From assembly GCA_043823315.1 (NCBI GenBank), contig JBDRAU010000082.1, forward strand, positions 1-45,309: a stretch of 45,309 bases of DNA, read 5' to 3'. Of the stretch, positions 24,982 through 32,676 are shown piece after piece. The notes below the pieces were generated by a model, which was given only the letters and a program-made list of their open reading frames with translations, was not told the origin of the DNA and did not search any database. A program made the translations under genes and the position numbers. Source of the DNA: JBDRAU01 sp043823315. GTDB taxonomy: Bacteria > Patescibacteriota > UBA1384 > DTJR01. The stretch's first letter is position 1; every line of letters starts with the position of its first letter.

Positions 24982-25359
24982 ATGAAGAAGATAAAGCTTT
25001 CCAGAAAGTCACAACAAAAAAAACGTCTAGTAAAAAACTTGCTATCGTCGTTAATTTTGTTTGAAGAAGTCAAAACCACTTCTGCAAAAGCAAAAGCCCT
25101 TAAGCAAGATGGACAAAGGCTTATCAGTAAAATCAAAACAGAAAAAAATGAGGTTAACCTTAAAAGATACATCCACAGCCAGTTATATGGTGGGGCGCGT
25201 GAAAAAGCATATGACAACAGGGATTTGTTCGAAGGTATTGCGATTTACAAGCTTTCAAAACGGTTGGGGGACGGAGCAAATATTGTGATTGTGAAACTGT
25301 CAAAATCAAGTCCTGCAACCATAAAAGATAAAAAAAGCTCCGAGAAAGATAAGAAATGA
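24982..25359 (+). CDS. rplQ: 50S ribosomal protein L17
   Basis: L17 lies at the tunnel-exit side of the 50S subunit. The 125 residues have RKSQQKKRLVKNLLSSLILFEEVKTTSAKAK, RYIHSQLYGGAREKAYD and the C-terminal RLGDGANIVIVKL, all typical. The first residues MKKIKLSRKSQQKK are shorter than the usual MRHRKAGRKLGR start. It overlaps rplM by 4 bases; truA, a common neighbour, is not present. Confidence 0.92.
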   Translation: MKKIKLSRKSQQKKRLVKNLLSSLILFEEVKTTSAKAKALKQDGQRLISKIKTEKNEVNLKRYIHSQLYGGAREKAYDNRDLFEGIAIYKLSKRLGDGANIVIVKLSKSSPATIKDKKSSEKDKK

Positions 25360-25715
25360 CCAAAATTTCAATCGATGTTAAAAACATGGCGCTTGGTAGG
25401 GCAGCATCAGAGGTTGCGAAACTTATTATTGGCAAGCATTTGACCGATTATTCGCCAAATAAACTACCCGAAATTCAGGTTGAAGTCGAAAATGTAGATC
25501 AACTTCAATTTAGCGGTAGGAAAATGATTAATAAAAAGTATTTTAAACACAGTGGCTATATAGGTAATTTAAAAGAATACTCACTTGAGGATGAATATAA
25601 ATCAAATCCTAAGGGATTGTTCAGAAAATGCGTTAAAAGCATGCTGCCTAAGAATAAACTAGCCGACCAGATGATAAAGAAACTAATTTTCAAACAACAT
25701 GGTAAAGAAAGCTGA
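25356..25715 (+). CDS. rplM: 50S ribosomal protein L13 (short form)
   Basis: L13 is an early 50S assembly protein. The 119 residues include IDVKNMALGRAASEVAKLIIGKH, FSGRKMINKKYFKHSGYIGNLKEYS and the FRKCVKSMLPKNKLADQMIKKL end. The family norm is about 142; the N-terminal strand and C-terminal tail are both trimmed. Overlaps rpsI by 17 bases. Confidence 0.92.
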   Translation: MTKISIDVKNMALGRAASEVAKLIIGKHLTDYSPNKLPEIQVEVENVDQLQFSGRKMINKKYFKHSGYIGNLKEYSLEDEYKSNPKGLFRKCVKSMLPKNKLADQMIKKLIFKQHGKES

Positions 25716-26091
25716 ATACCAATTTGGCACAGGAAGAAGAAAGAGCTCGAAAGCCCAAGTAAGGGTTTTTAAAGGTACTGGAAAACTCATTAACACAAAA
25801 AAACCTACTAATGTTTTTTCAGAAAAAGAACTATCTTACATCATGGAGCCTCTAAAATTATTGGGACTTGAGAAAAAATATGACGTATCTTACATCGTCT
25901 CAGGAGGTGGAACAAGCTCTCAACTAGACTCAATCAGACTGGGTCTCTCGCGGGCTGTCTCTAAAACATCAGAGGAGGCCTCTAAAACCCTGAAAAAGGA
26001 AAATCTTTTATCGCGCGATCCAAGAGAAAAAGAGCGCAAAAAGCCAGGCCTTAAGAGAGCCAGGAAAGCTCCTCAGTGGGCCAAGAGATAA
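25699..26091 (+). CDS. rpsI: 30S ribosomal protein S9
   Basis: S9 reaches the P-site tRNA with its basic C-terminal tail. The 130 residues show the start AEYQFGTGRRKSSKAQVRVFKGTG, VSGGGTSSQLDSIRLGLSRAV and the C-terminal DPREKERKKPGLKRARKAPQWAKR, ending in the expected KR. The start at 25699 lies inside the end of rplM. Normal length. Confidence 0.96.
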   Translation: MVKKAEYQFGTGRRKSSKAQVRVFKGTGKLINTKKPTNVFSEKELSYIMEPLKLLGLEKKYDVSYIVSGGGTSSQLDSIRLGLSRAVSKTSEEASKTLKKENLLSRDPREKERKKPGLKRARKAPQWAKR

Positions 26092-26394
26092 ATGCAAAAA
26101 AGCATTAGGCGAGAAAAACTTACAGAATATATTAAGCACTCAGTCGACATTTATTTAAGCCAAAATATCGAGAAGCTGGGCTTGGTTCATATTATTGATG
26201 TAAACCTTAGCGAAGATAGTAAAACAGCGTTTGTTTATATATCATGCCCTATCCATCAGAATGAAAAAAAACTAGAAAATAGTATAATCAATGACAGACG
26301 CGATATCTCAGAGATATTTAAGAAAATGTTCAGCAGCAAGTACATCCCGAAAGTGAAAATTGTATGTGTGAAAGAAACCGATGTTAAACTTTAG
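26092..26394 (+). CDS. rbfA: Ribosome-binding factor A (probable)
   Basis: RbfA is a KH-fold factor for 16S rRNA maturation. The 100-residue protein matches the family outline: basic first helix (SIRREKLTEYIKHSVDIYL), LGLVHIIDVNLSEDSKTAFVYIS, and RRDISEIFKKMFSSKYIPKVKIV. The sequence is divergent, without the C-terminal tail of longer homologues. Its start directly follows the rpsI stop, and a ribosome-assembly role fits the neighbourhood. Confidence 0.75.
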   Translation: MQKSIRREKLTEYIKHSVDIYLSQNIEKLGLVHIIDVNLSEDSKTAFVYISCPIHQNEKKLENSIINDRRDISEIFKKMFSSKYIPKVKIVCVKETDVKL

Positions 26395-26746
26395 TTTATT
26401 TTCGTTAATTTTGATCTCATCCGGCCTTCTATTTGTTATTTTATTTAATACGAACCCTATAGGGTCCAGTAATCTAATTGTTGCAACTTTCTTCATAAGC
26501 TTACTGACTCTTATCTTTGCGCTTACCTCGTTGGTCTATATCCTGATCAAAAGAACAAAATCTAAAACCCTAAATAAAACGCTTGTAATACGAAGGTCGC
26601 TATTCTTCTCACTTGTTATCGTAGGACTTATTTCTTTTTCGGCGTTAAATGTGCTGAATTTTATTTCAGCAATAACTTTCATTATCGCAGTAGTTTTACT
26701 CGAGTTCTTCTTTTCAAGTAAGAAAGTTGAGCAGAACAAAAAATGA
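26381..26746 (+). CDS. Small membrane protein of unknown function
   Basis: This 121-residue protein is very hydrophobic with about four predicted membrane segments (residues 3-22, 33-55, 69-86, 89-110) separated by short basic stretches such as KRTKSKTLNKTLVIRR. The C-terminus SSKKVEQNKK is charged and likely cytoplasmic. No family was recognised. It overlaps rbfA by 14 bases and dacA by 4, so it is part of the same transcript and may be linked to envelope work with the carboxypeptidase. Confidence 0.7.
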   Translation: MLNFSLFSLILISSGLLFVILFNTNPIGSSNLIVATFFISLLTLIFALTSLVYILIKRTKSKTLNKTLVIRRSLFFSLVIVGLISFSALNVLNFISAITFIIAVVLLEFFFSSKKVEQNKK

Positions 26747-27678
26747 AAAAAATTTACATTGTTGTATTATTATTTTTAGTTTTGGCCCTAACTATTTATT
26801 TTATTGGGTTTTCTAATAATAAAAATGGTAGTGTACTCGGGTCTTCTGTCAATAATTTTTACCTTGAAAAAACAGTTAAAATTTACCAAAATCCAACCAA
26901 AGATCCAACATCTGTTGATCCGAGAATTTACGCTGATTCAGTAGTTTTAATAGATGCAAAAACAAAGTATCCGCTTTATGTAAAAAATCCCGAAAAACCA
27001 GTTCCTATCGCCAGTATTACCAAAATAATGACAGCTATTATTACGCTAGACAAGTTTGAGCTAGATGAAATTGTCGAAATAAAGAAAGACCAGACGGAAG
27101 TAATTGGATCGAAGGTATTTCTTAAAGAAGGTGAAAAGATTACTGTTGAGAATTTACTGTACTGTCTATTGATGAGCTCTGGAAACGATGCAGCAAAAAC
27201 TCTTGCAACCTTCAAAACATCTCAGGAGGAGTTTATAAAAGCAATGAATGAAAAAGCCAAAGAGCTTGGCCTTAAAAATACTGAATTTAAAGATCCGGCT
27301 GGACTGGACGATACAGGGCACTCCTCGGCTCGTGATATCGCAATATTATTTTCATATGGCCTGAGCCGTAACGACTTTACAAAAATAGTTTCAGCCTCAG
27401 AAAAAACGGTTACATCAGTCGATGGCAGCGAGATACATGAACTTAAAAATTCGAACCGATTAACCACGGGAGAGATCCCCATGGATGGGATTATTGGCGG
27501 AAAGACCGGATTCACGCCAGATGCAGGACACACGCTTGTCAGTGCTGCCGAGAAGGACAGCAACAGGATAGTGGGTGTAGTTCTAAACACTCTAAATTCA
27601 ACTGTCTCAGCAAGTGCCGAGGAGATGAAGAAGCTTCTCGAATGGGGCTTTCAATCATACACCTTTAATCAGCCATGA
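26743..27678 (+). CDS. dacA: D-alanyl-D-alanine carboxypeptidase (peptidase S11)
   Basis: This penicillin-binding enzyme trims the terminal D-Ala from peptidoglycan stem peptides. The 311-residue protein has an N-terminal membrane segment (residues 3-24) that acts as a signal anchor, then the three active-site motifs in order: SITK (Ser91, Lys94), SGN (Ser146-Asn148) and KTG (Lys254-Gly256, in GGKTGFTPDAG). The C-terminal PBP5 beta domain is missing: the protein ends shortly after the catalytic domain. It closes the 27-kb plus-strand block, linking growth machinery with wall maturation. Gene symbol follows the family; the exact class is not certain. Confidence 0.9.
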   Translation: MKKIYIVVLLFLVLALTIYFIGFSNNKNGSVLGSSVNNFYLEKTVKIYQNPTKDPTSVDPRIYADSVVLIDAKTKYPLYVKNPEKPVPIASITKIMTAIITLDKFELDEIVEIKKDQTEVIGSKVFLKEGEKITVENLLYCLLMSSGNDAAKTLATFKTSQEEFIKAMNEKAKELGLKNTEFKDPAGLDDTGHSSARDIAILFSYGLSRNDFTKIVSASEKTVTSVDGSEIHELKNSNRLTTGEIPMDGIIGGKTGFTPDAGHTLVSAAEKDSNRIVGVVLNTLNSTVSASAEEMKKLLEWGFQSYTFNQP

Positions 27679-27711
27679 TAATCCCAAAATCTACGAGTTG
27701 TCACTAGTCTA

Positions 27712-27739
27712 TTGACGATCGTGAATTTTGTGTTACTTT
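27712..27739 (+). promoter_or_regulatory. Possible promoter of the PaaX-like gene, leaderless layout
   Basis: TTGACG (27712-27717) is followed after 16 bases by TACTTT (27734-27739), preceded by TGT, which makes an extended -10. Six bases separate the -10 box from the ATG at 27746, so transcription would start at or next to the A of the ATG. The -10 match is only 4/6. Confidence 0.4.
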
Positions 27740-27745
27740 CTTTAT

Positions 27746-28453
27746 ATGCAATTATCACCACTTTATCAACTCTTAATATTTATCGAAGACCGCAAAGAGG
27801 CTTCTCTTGATGATTTAAAATTTTTATCACCGGCAGTGTTGAGGGGAATATTGGGAAAAATGGAGGCAATGAAGCTGGTTGAAAAATCAAATTCAGTTAT
27901 AAAAATCTCAAAGGAGGGACAAAATCTGTTAAATAACACGCTAGACTATCTTCACGAAAAGACTATCCATTGGGACGGAAAATGGAGATTTGTTTCTTTT
28001 TCAATTCCAGAGCCAAAACGATCCTTAAGGGATAAACTTAGAAGGTTTCTAGAAGAAAAAGGAGCTAAGATGGTTTTTAATGGATTATGGATATCGCCAC
28101 TTGATATAAGCAGTGGATTAACGATCTTTTCTAAAAAGTCAGGAATTTTCAAAAAAATACTAATCATAGAGTCAAACGAGATTTCAACGGGCATAACCAA
28201 AGAAGAACTTCAAACTCTTTGGAATTTTGATTCATCAAAGCAAGATATATATCAATTTATTAACAAAGCCGAAATTTTCCTAAAGCAGCGTATAAGAGAC
28301 TCTTTCGAAGTTAAAAAGATAATTTTTGAATACGCTCTTATACTAAAATCACAGCCGAAACTACCTATTGAACTATTCCCAAGCGACTGGCCTCAATTTA
28401 GAGCTGGAATATCGTACAGAAAGGTCAAAAGATTGCTTACCCAAAAAGTTTAA
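27746..28453 (+). CDS. PaaX-like transcriptional regulator
   Basis: PaaX-family proteins are winged-helix repressors with a Cas2-like central fold. Starting at the ATG 27746 (235 residues) the N-terminal part (to about 75) has an alternation expected of a winged helix: SLDDLKFLSPAVLRGILGKM and MKLVEKSNSVIKISKEG. It is followed by WDGKWRFVSFSIPEPKRSLR, the signature stretch of the central domain, and WISP. A TTG 18 bases upstream is in frame but less likely. The family assignment is fair; the target genes are unknown. It converges on rnc with a 17-base overlap of the 3' ends. Confidence 0.7.
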   Translation: MQLSPLYQLLIFIEDRKEASLDDLKFLSPAVLRGILGKMEAMKLVEKSNSVIKISKEGQNLLNNTLDYLHEKTIHWDGKWRFVSFSIPEPKRSLRDKLRRFLEEKGAKMVFNGLWISPLDISSGLTIFSKKSGIFKKILIIESNEISTGITKEELQTLWNFDSSKQDIYQFINKAEIFLKQRIRDSFEVKKIIFEYALILKSQPKLPIELFPSDWPQFRAGISYRKVKRLLTQKV

Positions 28454-29135
28454 CTAATGCCTTAGTCGCAGCGTCCTGTTCCGCCAAATTCTTTGAACTT
28501 CCTTCACCTTCTGTGACTAAGTCCTCACCAACAAAGACTCCGCTGGTAAAATTCTTATTGTGATCAGGACCTTTTTCTTTTATGACTTTATAGTGCGGGG
28601 TCAGCTTGTGGATTTCCTGAACCTTTTCTTGAAGCTCACTCTTAGAATCGATATATAACCTCTCCCTAAGCACCGTATCAACATTGCTAGCAACATTTTC
28701 AATTATAAATTGTTTTGCTGTTTCATACCCCTGATCAAGGTAAATTGCCCCTATCAAAGCCTCGAGAGTATTGGCAAGTATTAAACTCTTTGCTTTTTGC
28801 GAGGATTTTTTTTCTCCAATCGAAAGAAGTAGATAATCATACAAACCAAGTGTGTCAGCTATATCGGAGAGATTCTTTCCTCTTACTAGGGCGCTTCTAA
28901 TTGCAGTAAGTTCACCTTCGTTTTTCTTGTATTTTTCATACAAGAATTCAGTGATAATAAGTTCCAAAACAGCATCTCCGAGAAACTCTAACCTTTCATT
29001 GCTTTCGTTTGCAGTATTGTTTTCATTAAGAAATGATCGATGAACAAAAGCTTTATTTAGGAGCTGCTTGTTTTTAAAATCGATTCCCATCTCTTTCTCA
29101 AGTCCCTCTAGCTTTGTCATTATTTCTTTGTTCAT
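28437..29135 (-). CDS. rnc: Ribonuclease III
   Basis: RNase III processes double-stranded RNA such as rRNA precursors. The chosen ATG at 29135 gives 232 residues and starts one base after the nusB stop; further upstream starts would re-read nusB. The catalytic domain has NERLEFLGDAVLELIITEFLY (the metal-binding signature) and the NTLEALIGAIYLDQGYE segment with its second acid cluster. The C-terminal dsRNA-binding domain has KSELQEKVQEIHKLTPHYKV and GSSKNLAEQDAATKALVKL. It is the last gene of the leuS-rpmF-nusB-rnc group. Confidence 0.95.
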   Translation of the reverse strand: MNKEIMTKLEGLEKEMGIDFKNKQLLNKAFVHRSFLNENNTANESNERLEFLGDAVLELIITEFLYEKYKKNEGELTAIRSALVRGKNLSDIADTLGLYDYLLLSIGEKKSSQKAKSLILANTLEALIGAIYLDQGYETAKQFIIENVASNVDTVLRERLYIDSKSELQEKVQEIHKLTPHYKVIKEKGPDHNKNFTSGVFVGEDLVTEGEGSSKNLAEQDAATKALVKLFG

Positions 29136-29136
29136 T

Positions 29137-29559
29137 TTATTTATCCTCGCTTTGGTATTTATCACAATTCCTATAAACCGAGCCAAGTACACCATTAACA
29201 AACTTTGAAGACGTTTCCGATCCGAAGGATTTAGCTAATTCTATTGCCTCATTTATGACTACTTTAGGGGGTGTATCGAACTCGTATAGCTCACAAATTG
29301 CCATTCTTAATATATTTCTATCGATAATTGCAACCTGGTTAATTGGCCAATCTGGAGCATATTTTTCTATGTCCTTATCTAAATCTGATTGTTTATCGTG
29401 TGTTTTTTGAGCCAGCTTCTTACCAAAGTCACTGTTTTCGGGGTCTTCGTTGATATTTTTAATATGTCGCTCGAATAAGACTGAAATTTTCGCGTCATGC
29501 CTGAAGTCTGATTCATAAAGCGATTGGAGCGTTATTACTCGGGCGTAGTGCCTATTCAT
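29137..29559 (-). CDS. nusB: Transcription antitermination factor NusB
   Basis: NusB with S10 assembles the rRNA antitermination complex. The 140-residue helical protein has the family features: RVITLQSLYESDF at the N-terminus, PINQVAIIDRNILRMAICEL, PPKVVINEAIELAKSFGSETSSKFVNGVL. The start overlaps the end of rpmF by 8 bases. S10 (NusE) is also in this window. Confidence 0.94.
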   Translation of the reverse strand: MNRHYARVITLQSLYESDFRHDAKISVLFERHIKNINEDPENSDFGKKLAQKTHDKQSDLDKDIEKYAPDWPINQVAIIDRNILRMAICELYEFDTPPKVVINEAIELAKSFGSETSSKFVNGVLGSVYRNCDKYQSEDK

Positions 29560-29788
29560 TGTCTTTGTCTTCTTTGAGTTGCTCTTCCACTTTTTTCTTC
29601 TTAATTATATCTGATTTGATATCGACTACTTTTTTACCTTTGTAGAACCCACAATTGAAGCATACCTTGTGCGGGATTGTCTTATTTTTGCAGTTCGTAC
29701 AGACAATGAGAGTTTTTTCGCGAAGCGCATCCTTACTTTGTCTGTTTCCGGACCTCGTCGATGTCATTCTTTTTTTTGGTTCTGCCAT
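29552..29788 (-). CDS. rpmF: 50S ribosomal protein L32 with long C-terminal tail
   Basis: L32 is a small zinc-ribbon protein of the 50S subunit. MAEPKKRMTSTRSGNRQSKDAL is the typical start, and Cys30, Cys33, Cys43 and Cys46 make the zinc site, with FNCGFYKGKKV after it. The usual length is about 57-60; here a charged tail of roughly 20 residues is added (IIKKKKVEEQLKEDKDNE). The ribosome site is AAGGAAAGG before the ATG. Located between leuS and nusB. Confidence 0.93.
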   Translation of the reverse strand: MAEPKKRMTSTRSGNRQSKDALREKTLIVCTNCKNKTIPHKVCFNCGFYKGKKVVDIKSDIIKKKKVEEQLKEDKDNE

Positions 29789-29855
29789 ATTTACCTTTCC
29801 TTCCGTTTGGCTGCGCCATCAGCGGAAAGTCCTTTTTACGGGATGATTATTAGTT
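29789..29855 (-). promoter_or_regulatory. Short leuS-rpmF gap with a stem before rpmF
   Basis: On the minus strand the gap holds TTCCG...CGGAA with an inner TGGC-GCA-GCCA stem directly before the AAGGAAAGG ribosome site. This could influence rpmF translation; no terminator run is visible, so rpmF is probably co-transcribed with leuS. Confidence 0.25.
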
Positions 29856-32339
29856 TTATACTACAAAGTTTACTATTTTGCCCTTTACAAAAATCGTTTT
29901 TTTAATTGTTCTGCCAACTAAGTGTTTCTTTATATTATCGAGTTTTTTTGCCTCTCCTACGATATTTTCTTCTTCCCCTTCGAAGTTAAGCAAAGCTCTG
30001 AATTTTCCATTTATTTGGACAGAATATATTGGAATTTTTGAAACAACCCTAACTTCAGGCCAACTACTATGAAAGATGGATTTTTCATTTAATTGCAAAA
30101 ACAAAGACTCACTCATGTGGGGCGCAAAGGGCGTGAGAAGCGTAAGAAATTCATTCCACTGCGATTTACCCAGTTTGCTGATGTCGTTATCGTTTGAAAA
30201 CTTCATCAGATCAGATACACCGGTGTTGAATAAGTTCTTTTCAATTTTCTCTGTTATGTTATTTGTCAGCCCTTGAAGATCGGCAGATGAATTGCTTTTT
30301 TGTGGTTTAAAGTTACTATAAATTTTTTCTAAAAACTTTCTTGTTCCTTTTATACCCTTAGTATTCCAAGTAGCACTTTGATCAAATGGGCCAATAAATA
30401 GCTCGTACATCCTCAAGGCATCAGCACCGTACTCATCAACTAACCCATCGGGGTTTACTACGTTTCCCTTGGACTTAGACATCTTTTGATTATCGGGACC
30501 CAGTATCAAGCCAACATTCCTGAGTTTTTTGAATGGCTCCACACTTTTAACTGCCTTTATATCAAAGAGGAATTTATGCCAAAATCTGGCGTACAGCAGG
30601 TGTAAAACCGCGTGTTCTGCTCCACCAATATAAAAATCTACGGGCAAGAAGTATTTATCGGCATTTTCAGAAATCAGCTCATTGTTATTTTTTGGGTCGG
30701 TAAATCTAAGGTAGTACCAAGAGGAACCTGCCCAGTTAGGCATAGTGTCAGTTTCTCTTTTTGCCGGTCCACTACAGTTTGGGCACTTTGTATTGACCCA
30801 ACTATCAATTTTGGCCAAAGGAGATTCTCCATCCCCGGTTGGCTCGTAACTTTCGATCTCAGGAAGCTCTAATGGCAAATCTTTTTCGTCAAGAGGAACC
30901 ACTCCGCATTTTTCGCAGTGCACGATCGGGATCGGTTCACCCCAATACCTTTGTCTCGAAAACACCCAGTCGCGGAGTTTGTAATTTATCGCAAATTTTC
31001 CGTGACCATTATCAATAAGTTTTTCAGTAATTTTCTTTTTGGCATCTTCGGAAGTCAGCCCATCAAATTCTTCGGAATTAATCAAAACACCGTAATCGAT
31101 AAATGCTTCTTCCGGATCTTTTAATTTTAAATTGTTATTTTGATCTTTGATTTTTGCACTTTGAATTACTTCAATTATTTCGATATTGTATTTTTTGGCA
31201 AATTTATAATCTCTGTCGTCATGCGCAGGAACTGCCATTACGGCGCCCGTACCATAAGATTCTAAAACGTAATCGGCAATCCAGATTTTTATTTCATTAC
31301 CGTTGATTGGGTTGATAGCCATAACTCCTTCAAGCTTGACCCCAGTTTTTTCCTTCTCAAGCTCGGCTCTTTCAAGATCAGATTTGTTCTTGATTTTCTC
31401 AATGTATTCTTCGACTTCGCTATAATTTGAGATCTTATCTTGTAATGATTTAACTAATTTATGCTCTGGCGCAAGGACAACATAGGTACAGCCAAATAAA
31501 GTATCGGCACGGGTAGTGTAAACCTCAATGCTACCCGCATTGTCATTGCGAGGAGGCTGATGACAATCAGGCGACGCGGCAATCCCTTCACAAGATTGCT
31601 TTGCTTCCTGCCTGCCGGCAGGCATGGCGCTCGCAATGACATCAAAACGAATATTACTTCCTTCACTGCGACCTATCCAGTTTCTCTGCATCTCTTTGAT
31701 TGCTTCGGGCCAGTCCAGTTCGTCAATATCATCCAAAAGCCGGTCGGCATATTCGGTAATTTTTAATACCCACTGTTTGAGTTTTTTCCTCTCCGCACGC
31801 GTATGGCACCTCACGCATTCACCACTTTGAACCTCTTCATTGGCGAGACCGGTTTTACATGAAGGACAAAAATTTATTTCAATATCGTCTTGATAAGCCA
31901 AGCCTTTTTCAAACAATTTTAGAAAAATCCATTGTGTCCACTTGTAATATTGTGGGTCAGTTGTGTCAATTTCTCGCGACCAATCATACGAATAACCAAG
32001 TGACTTTAATTGCTCCTTAAAATTTTTTATATTTGTCTTGACGACTTCCTGTGGATTCTTTTTGACCTTGATCGCATAGTTTTCAGCCGGTAGTCCAAAA
32101 GCGTCCCATCCCATTGGATGTAAAACATTATAACCCTTCAACCTCATATAATGAGCTATAGCATCGGAGGCACTGTAGCCCTTTGCATGGCCGACATGGA
32201 GACCTTCTCCGGAAGGGTAGGGAAACATATCTAAAATATAATATTTCTCTTTGTCTTTATCTAAATTACACTCAAAAGTTTTATTATCTTTCCAAAACCT
32301 TTGAATTTCGTTCTCTATTTTTTTGTGATTGTATTTCAT
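29856..32339 (-). CDS. leuS: Leucyl-tRNA synthetase with an in-frame repeat insertion
   Basis: LeuRS charges tRNA-Leu. The 827-residue class I enzyme has HIGH as HVGH (48-51, in PYPSGEGLHVGHAKGY), KMSKS at 619-623, and editing-domain motifs TTRADTLFGC and GTGAVMAVPAHDDRDY. At the entrance of the editing domain, between GSNIRFD and GSIEVYTTR, there are 33 extra residues (about 234-266, including MPAGRQEAKQS) encoded by a copy of the genome's GTCATTGCG palindromic repeat (31542-31640). The frame stays open and both sides align normally, so the enzyme is probably functional. The start has a TATATT box exactly 6 bases upstream. tRNA-Ala(GGC) lies just upstream on the same strand. Confidence 0.96.
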   Translation of the reverse strand: MKYNHKKIENEIQRFWKDNKTFECNLDKDKEKYYILDMFPYPSGEGLHVGHAKGYSASDAIAHYMRLKGYNVLHPMGWDAFGLPAENYAIKVKKNPQEVVKTNIKNFKEQLKSLGYSYDWSREIDTTDPQYYKWTQWIFLKLFEKGLAYQDDIEINFCPSCKTGLANEEVQSGECVRCHTRAERKKLKQWVLKITEYADRLLDDIDELDWPEAIKEMQRNWIGRSEGSNIRFDVIASAMPAGRQEAKQSCEGIAASPDCHQPPRNDNAGSIEVYTTRADTLFGCTYVVLAPEHKLVKSLQDKISNYSEVEEYIEKIKNKSDLERAELEKEKTGVKLEGVMAINPINGNEIKIWIADYVLESYGTGAVMAVPAHDDRDYKFAKKYNIEIIEVIQSAKIKDQNNNLKLKDPEEAFIDYGVLINSEEFDGLTSEDAKKKITEKLIDNGHGKFAINYKLRDWVFSRQRYWGEPIPIVHCEKCGVVPLDEKDLPLELPEIESYEPTGDGESPLAKIDSWVNTKCPNCSGPAKRETDTMPNWAGSSWYYLRFTDPKNNNELISENADKYFLPVDFYIGGAEHAVLHLLYARFWHKFLFDIKAVKSVEPFKKLRNVGLILGPDNQKMSKSKGNVVNPDGLVDEYGADALRMYELFIGPFDQSATWNTKGIKGTRKFLEKIYSNFKPQKSNSSADLQGLTNNITEKIEKNLFNTGVSDLMKFSNDNDISKLGKSQWNEFLTLLTPFAPHMSESLFLQLNEKSIFHSSWPEVRVVSKIPIYSVQINGKFRALLNFEGEEENIVGEAKKLDNIKKHLVGRTIKKTIFVKGKIVNFVV
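31542..31640. repeat. Palindromic repeat element inserted within leuS
   Basis: The 99-bp insert begins GTCATTGCGAG (31542-31552) and ends CTCGCAATGAC (31630-31640), perfect 11-bp inverted ends. It contains a 16-bp palindrome TGCCTGCCGGCAGGCA at 31609-31624 and the GCAATC/GATTGC internal pair typical of the copies at 37.2, 40.5 and 43.6 kb. Its length is a multiple of three and it has no stop in the leuS frame. It resembles in kind the Rickettsia palindromic elements found inside proteins; no relationship is claimed. Confidence 0.85.
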
Positions 32340-32345
32340 TGTCTA

Positions 32346-32351
32346 AATATA
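32346..32351 (-). promoter_or_regulatory. Possible -10 box for leuS (leaderless layout)
   Basis: On the minus strand TATATT sits six bases before the leuS ATG (TAGACA between), the same distance as at lysS and truB. No -35 box was found at the right distance; the evidence is only the box and spacing. No Shine-Dalgarno sequence precedes the ATG. Confidence 0.3.
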
Positions 32352-32458
32352 CATTTTTTTTCGACTGGATTTGCCATCGAGTCCTCGCTTGCTAGCTCGG
32401 CTCTCCGGCCGGCCTCGGCGCCGTCGCGCCTCCGGCTTCAAATACATCTGCCCCAACT

Positions 32459-32496
32459 AAATTTCTGCCAGGCAGTAAACTGCCTGTCGGAAATTT
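32459..32496. repeat. 38-base long hairpin next to tRNA-Ala
   Basis: Arms of 17 bases (32459-32475 and 32480-32496, from AAATTTC to GGAAATTT) pair with one mismatch and one G-T, around a TAAA loop. It lies 2 bases from the 3' end of the tRNA on the tRNA's downstream side. It has no T-run, so it does not look like a classical terminator; the TGCCAGGCAG core resembles the palindromic repeats elsewhere in the window. Confidence 0.6.
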
Positions 32497-32497
32497 C

Positions 32498-32572
32498 TGG
32501 TGGACCCGACTGGATTTGAACCAGCGACCTCCTGCATGCCATGCAGATGCTCTACCGCTGAGCTACGAGCCC
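32498..32572 (-). tRNA. tRNA-Ala(GGC)
   Basis: The minus strand folds into a full cloverleaf of 75 bases including an encoded CCA: acceptor GGGCTCG/CGGGTCC (two G-T pairs), D arm with GCGGTAGA, anticodon loop ATGGCAT (anticodon GGC), T arm GCTGG-TTCAAAT-CCAGT. It decodes GCC/GCU alanine codons. It lies upstream of leuS on the same strand. Both ends are copied nearby (see the findings). Confidence 0.93.
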
Positions 32573-32676
32573 AAACATATTTATTTTACGATTGTTATCT
32601 GTATTCACGTCGGGGCTACGAGCCCATCAACTAGTAACAGATTTTACCACAACTACTCCTGTTTTTCAACGATTTT

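Noticed and set aside
31542..31640. Intein or a frameshift in leuS
   Set aside because: The insert is only 33 codons, has no splicing motifs and is in frame with normal sequence on both sides; it matches the dispersed repeat instead.
32580..32640. Second tRNA gene near 32615 from the repeated GCTACGAGCCCA
   Set aside because: Only the 5' end is present; no anticodon or T arm can be folded.
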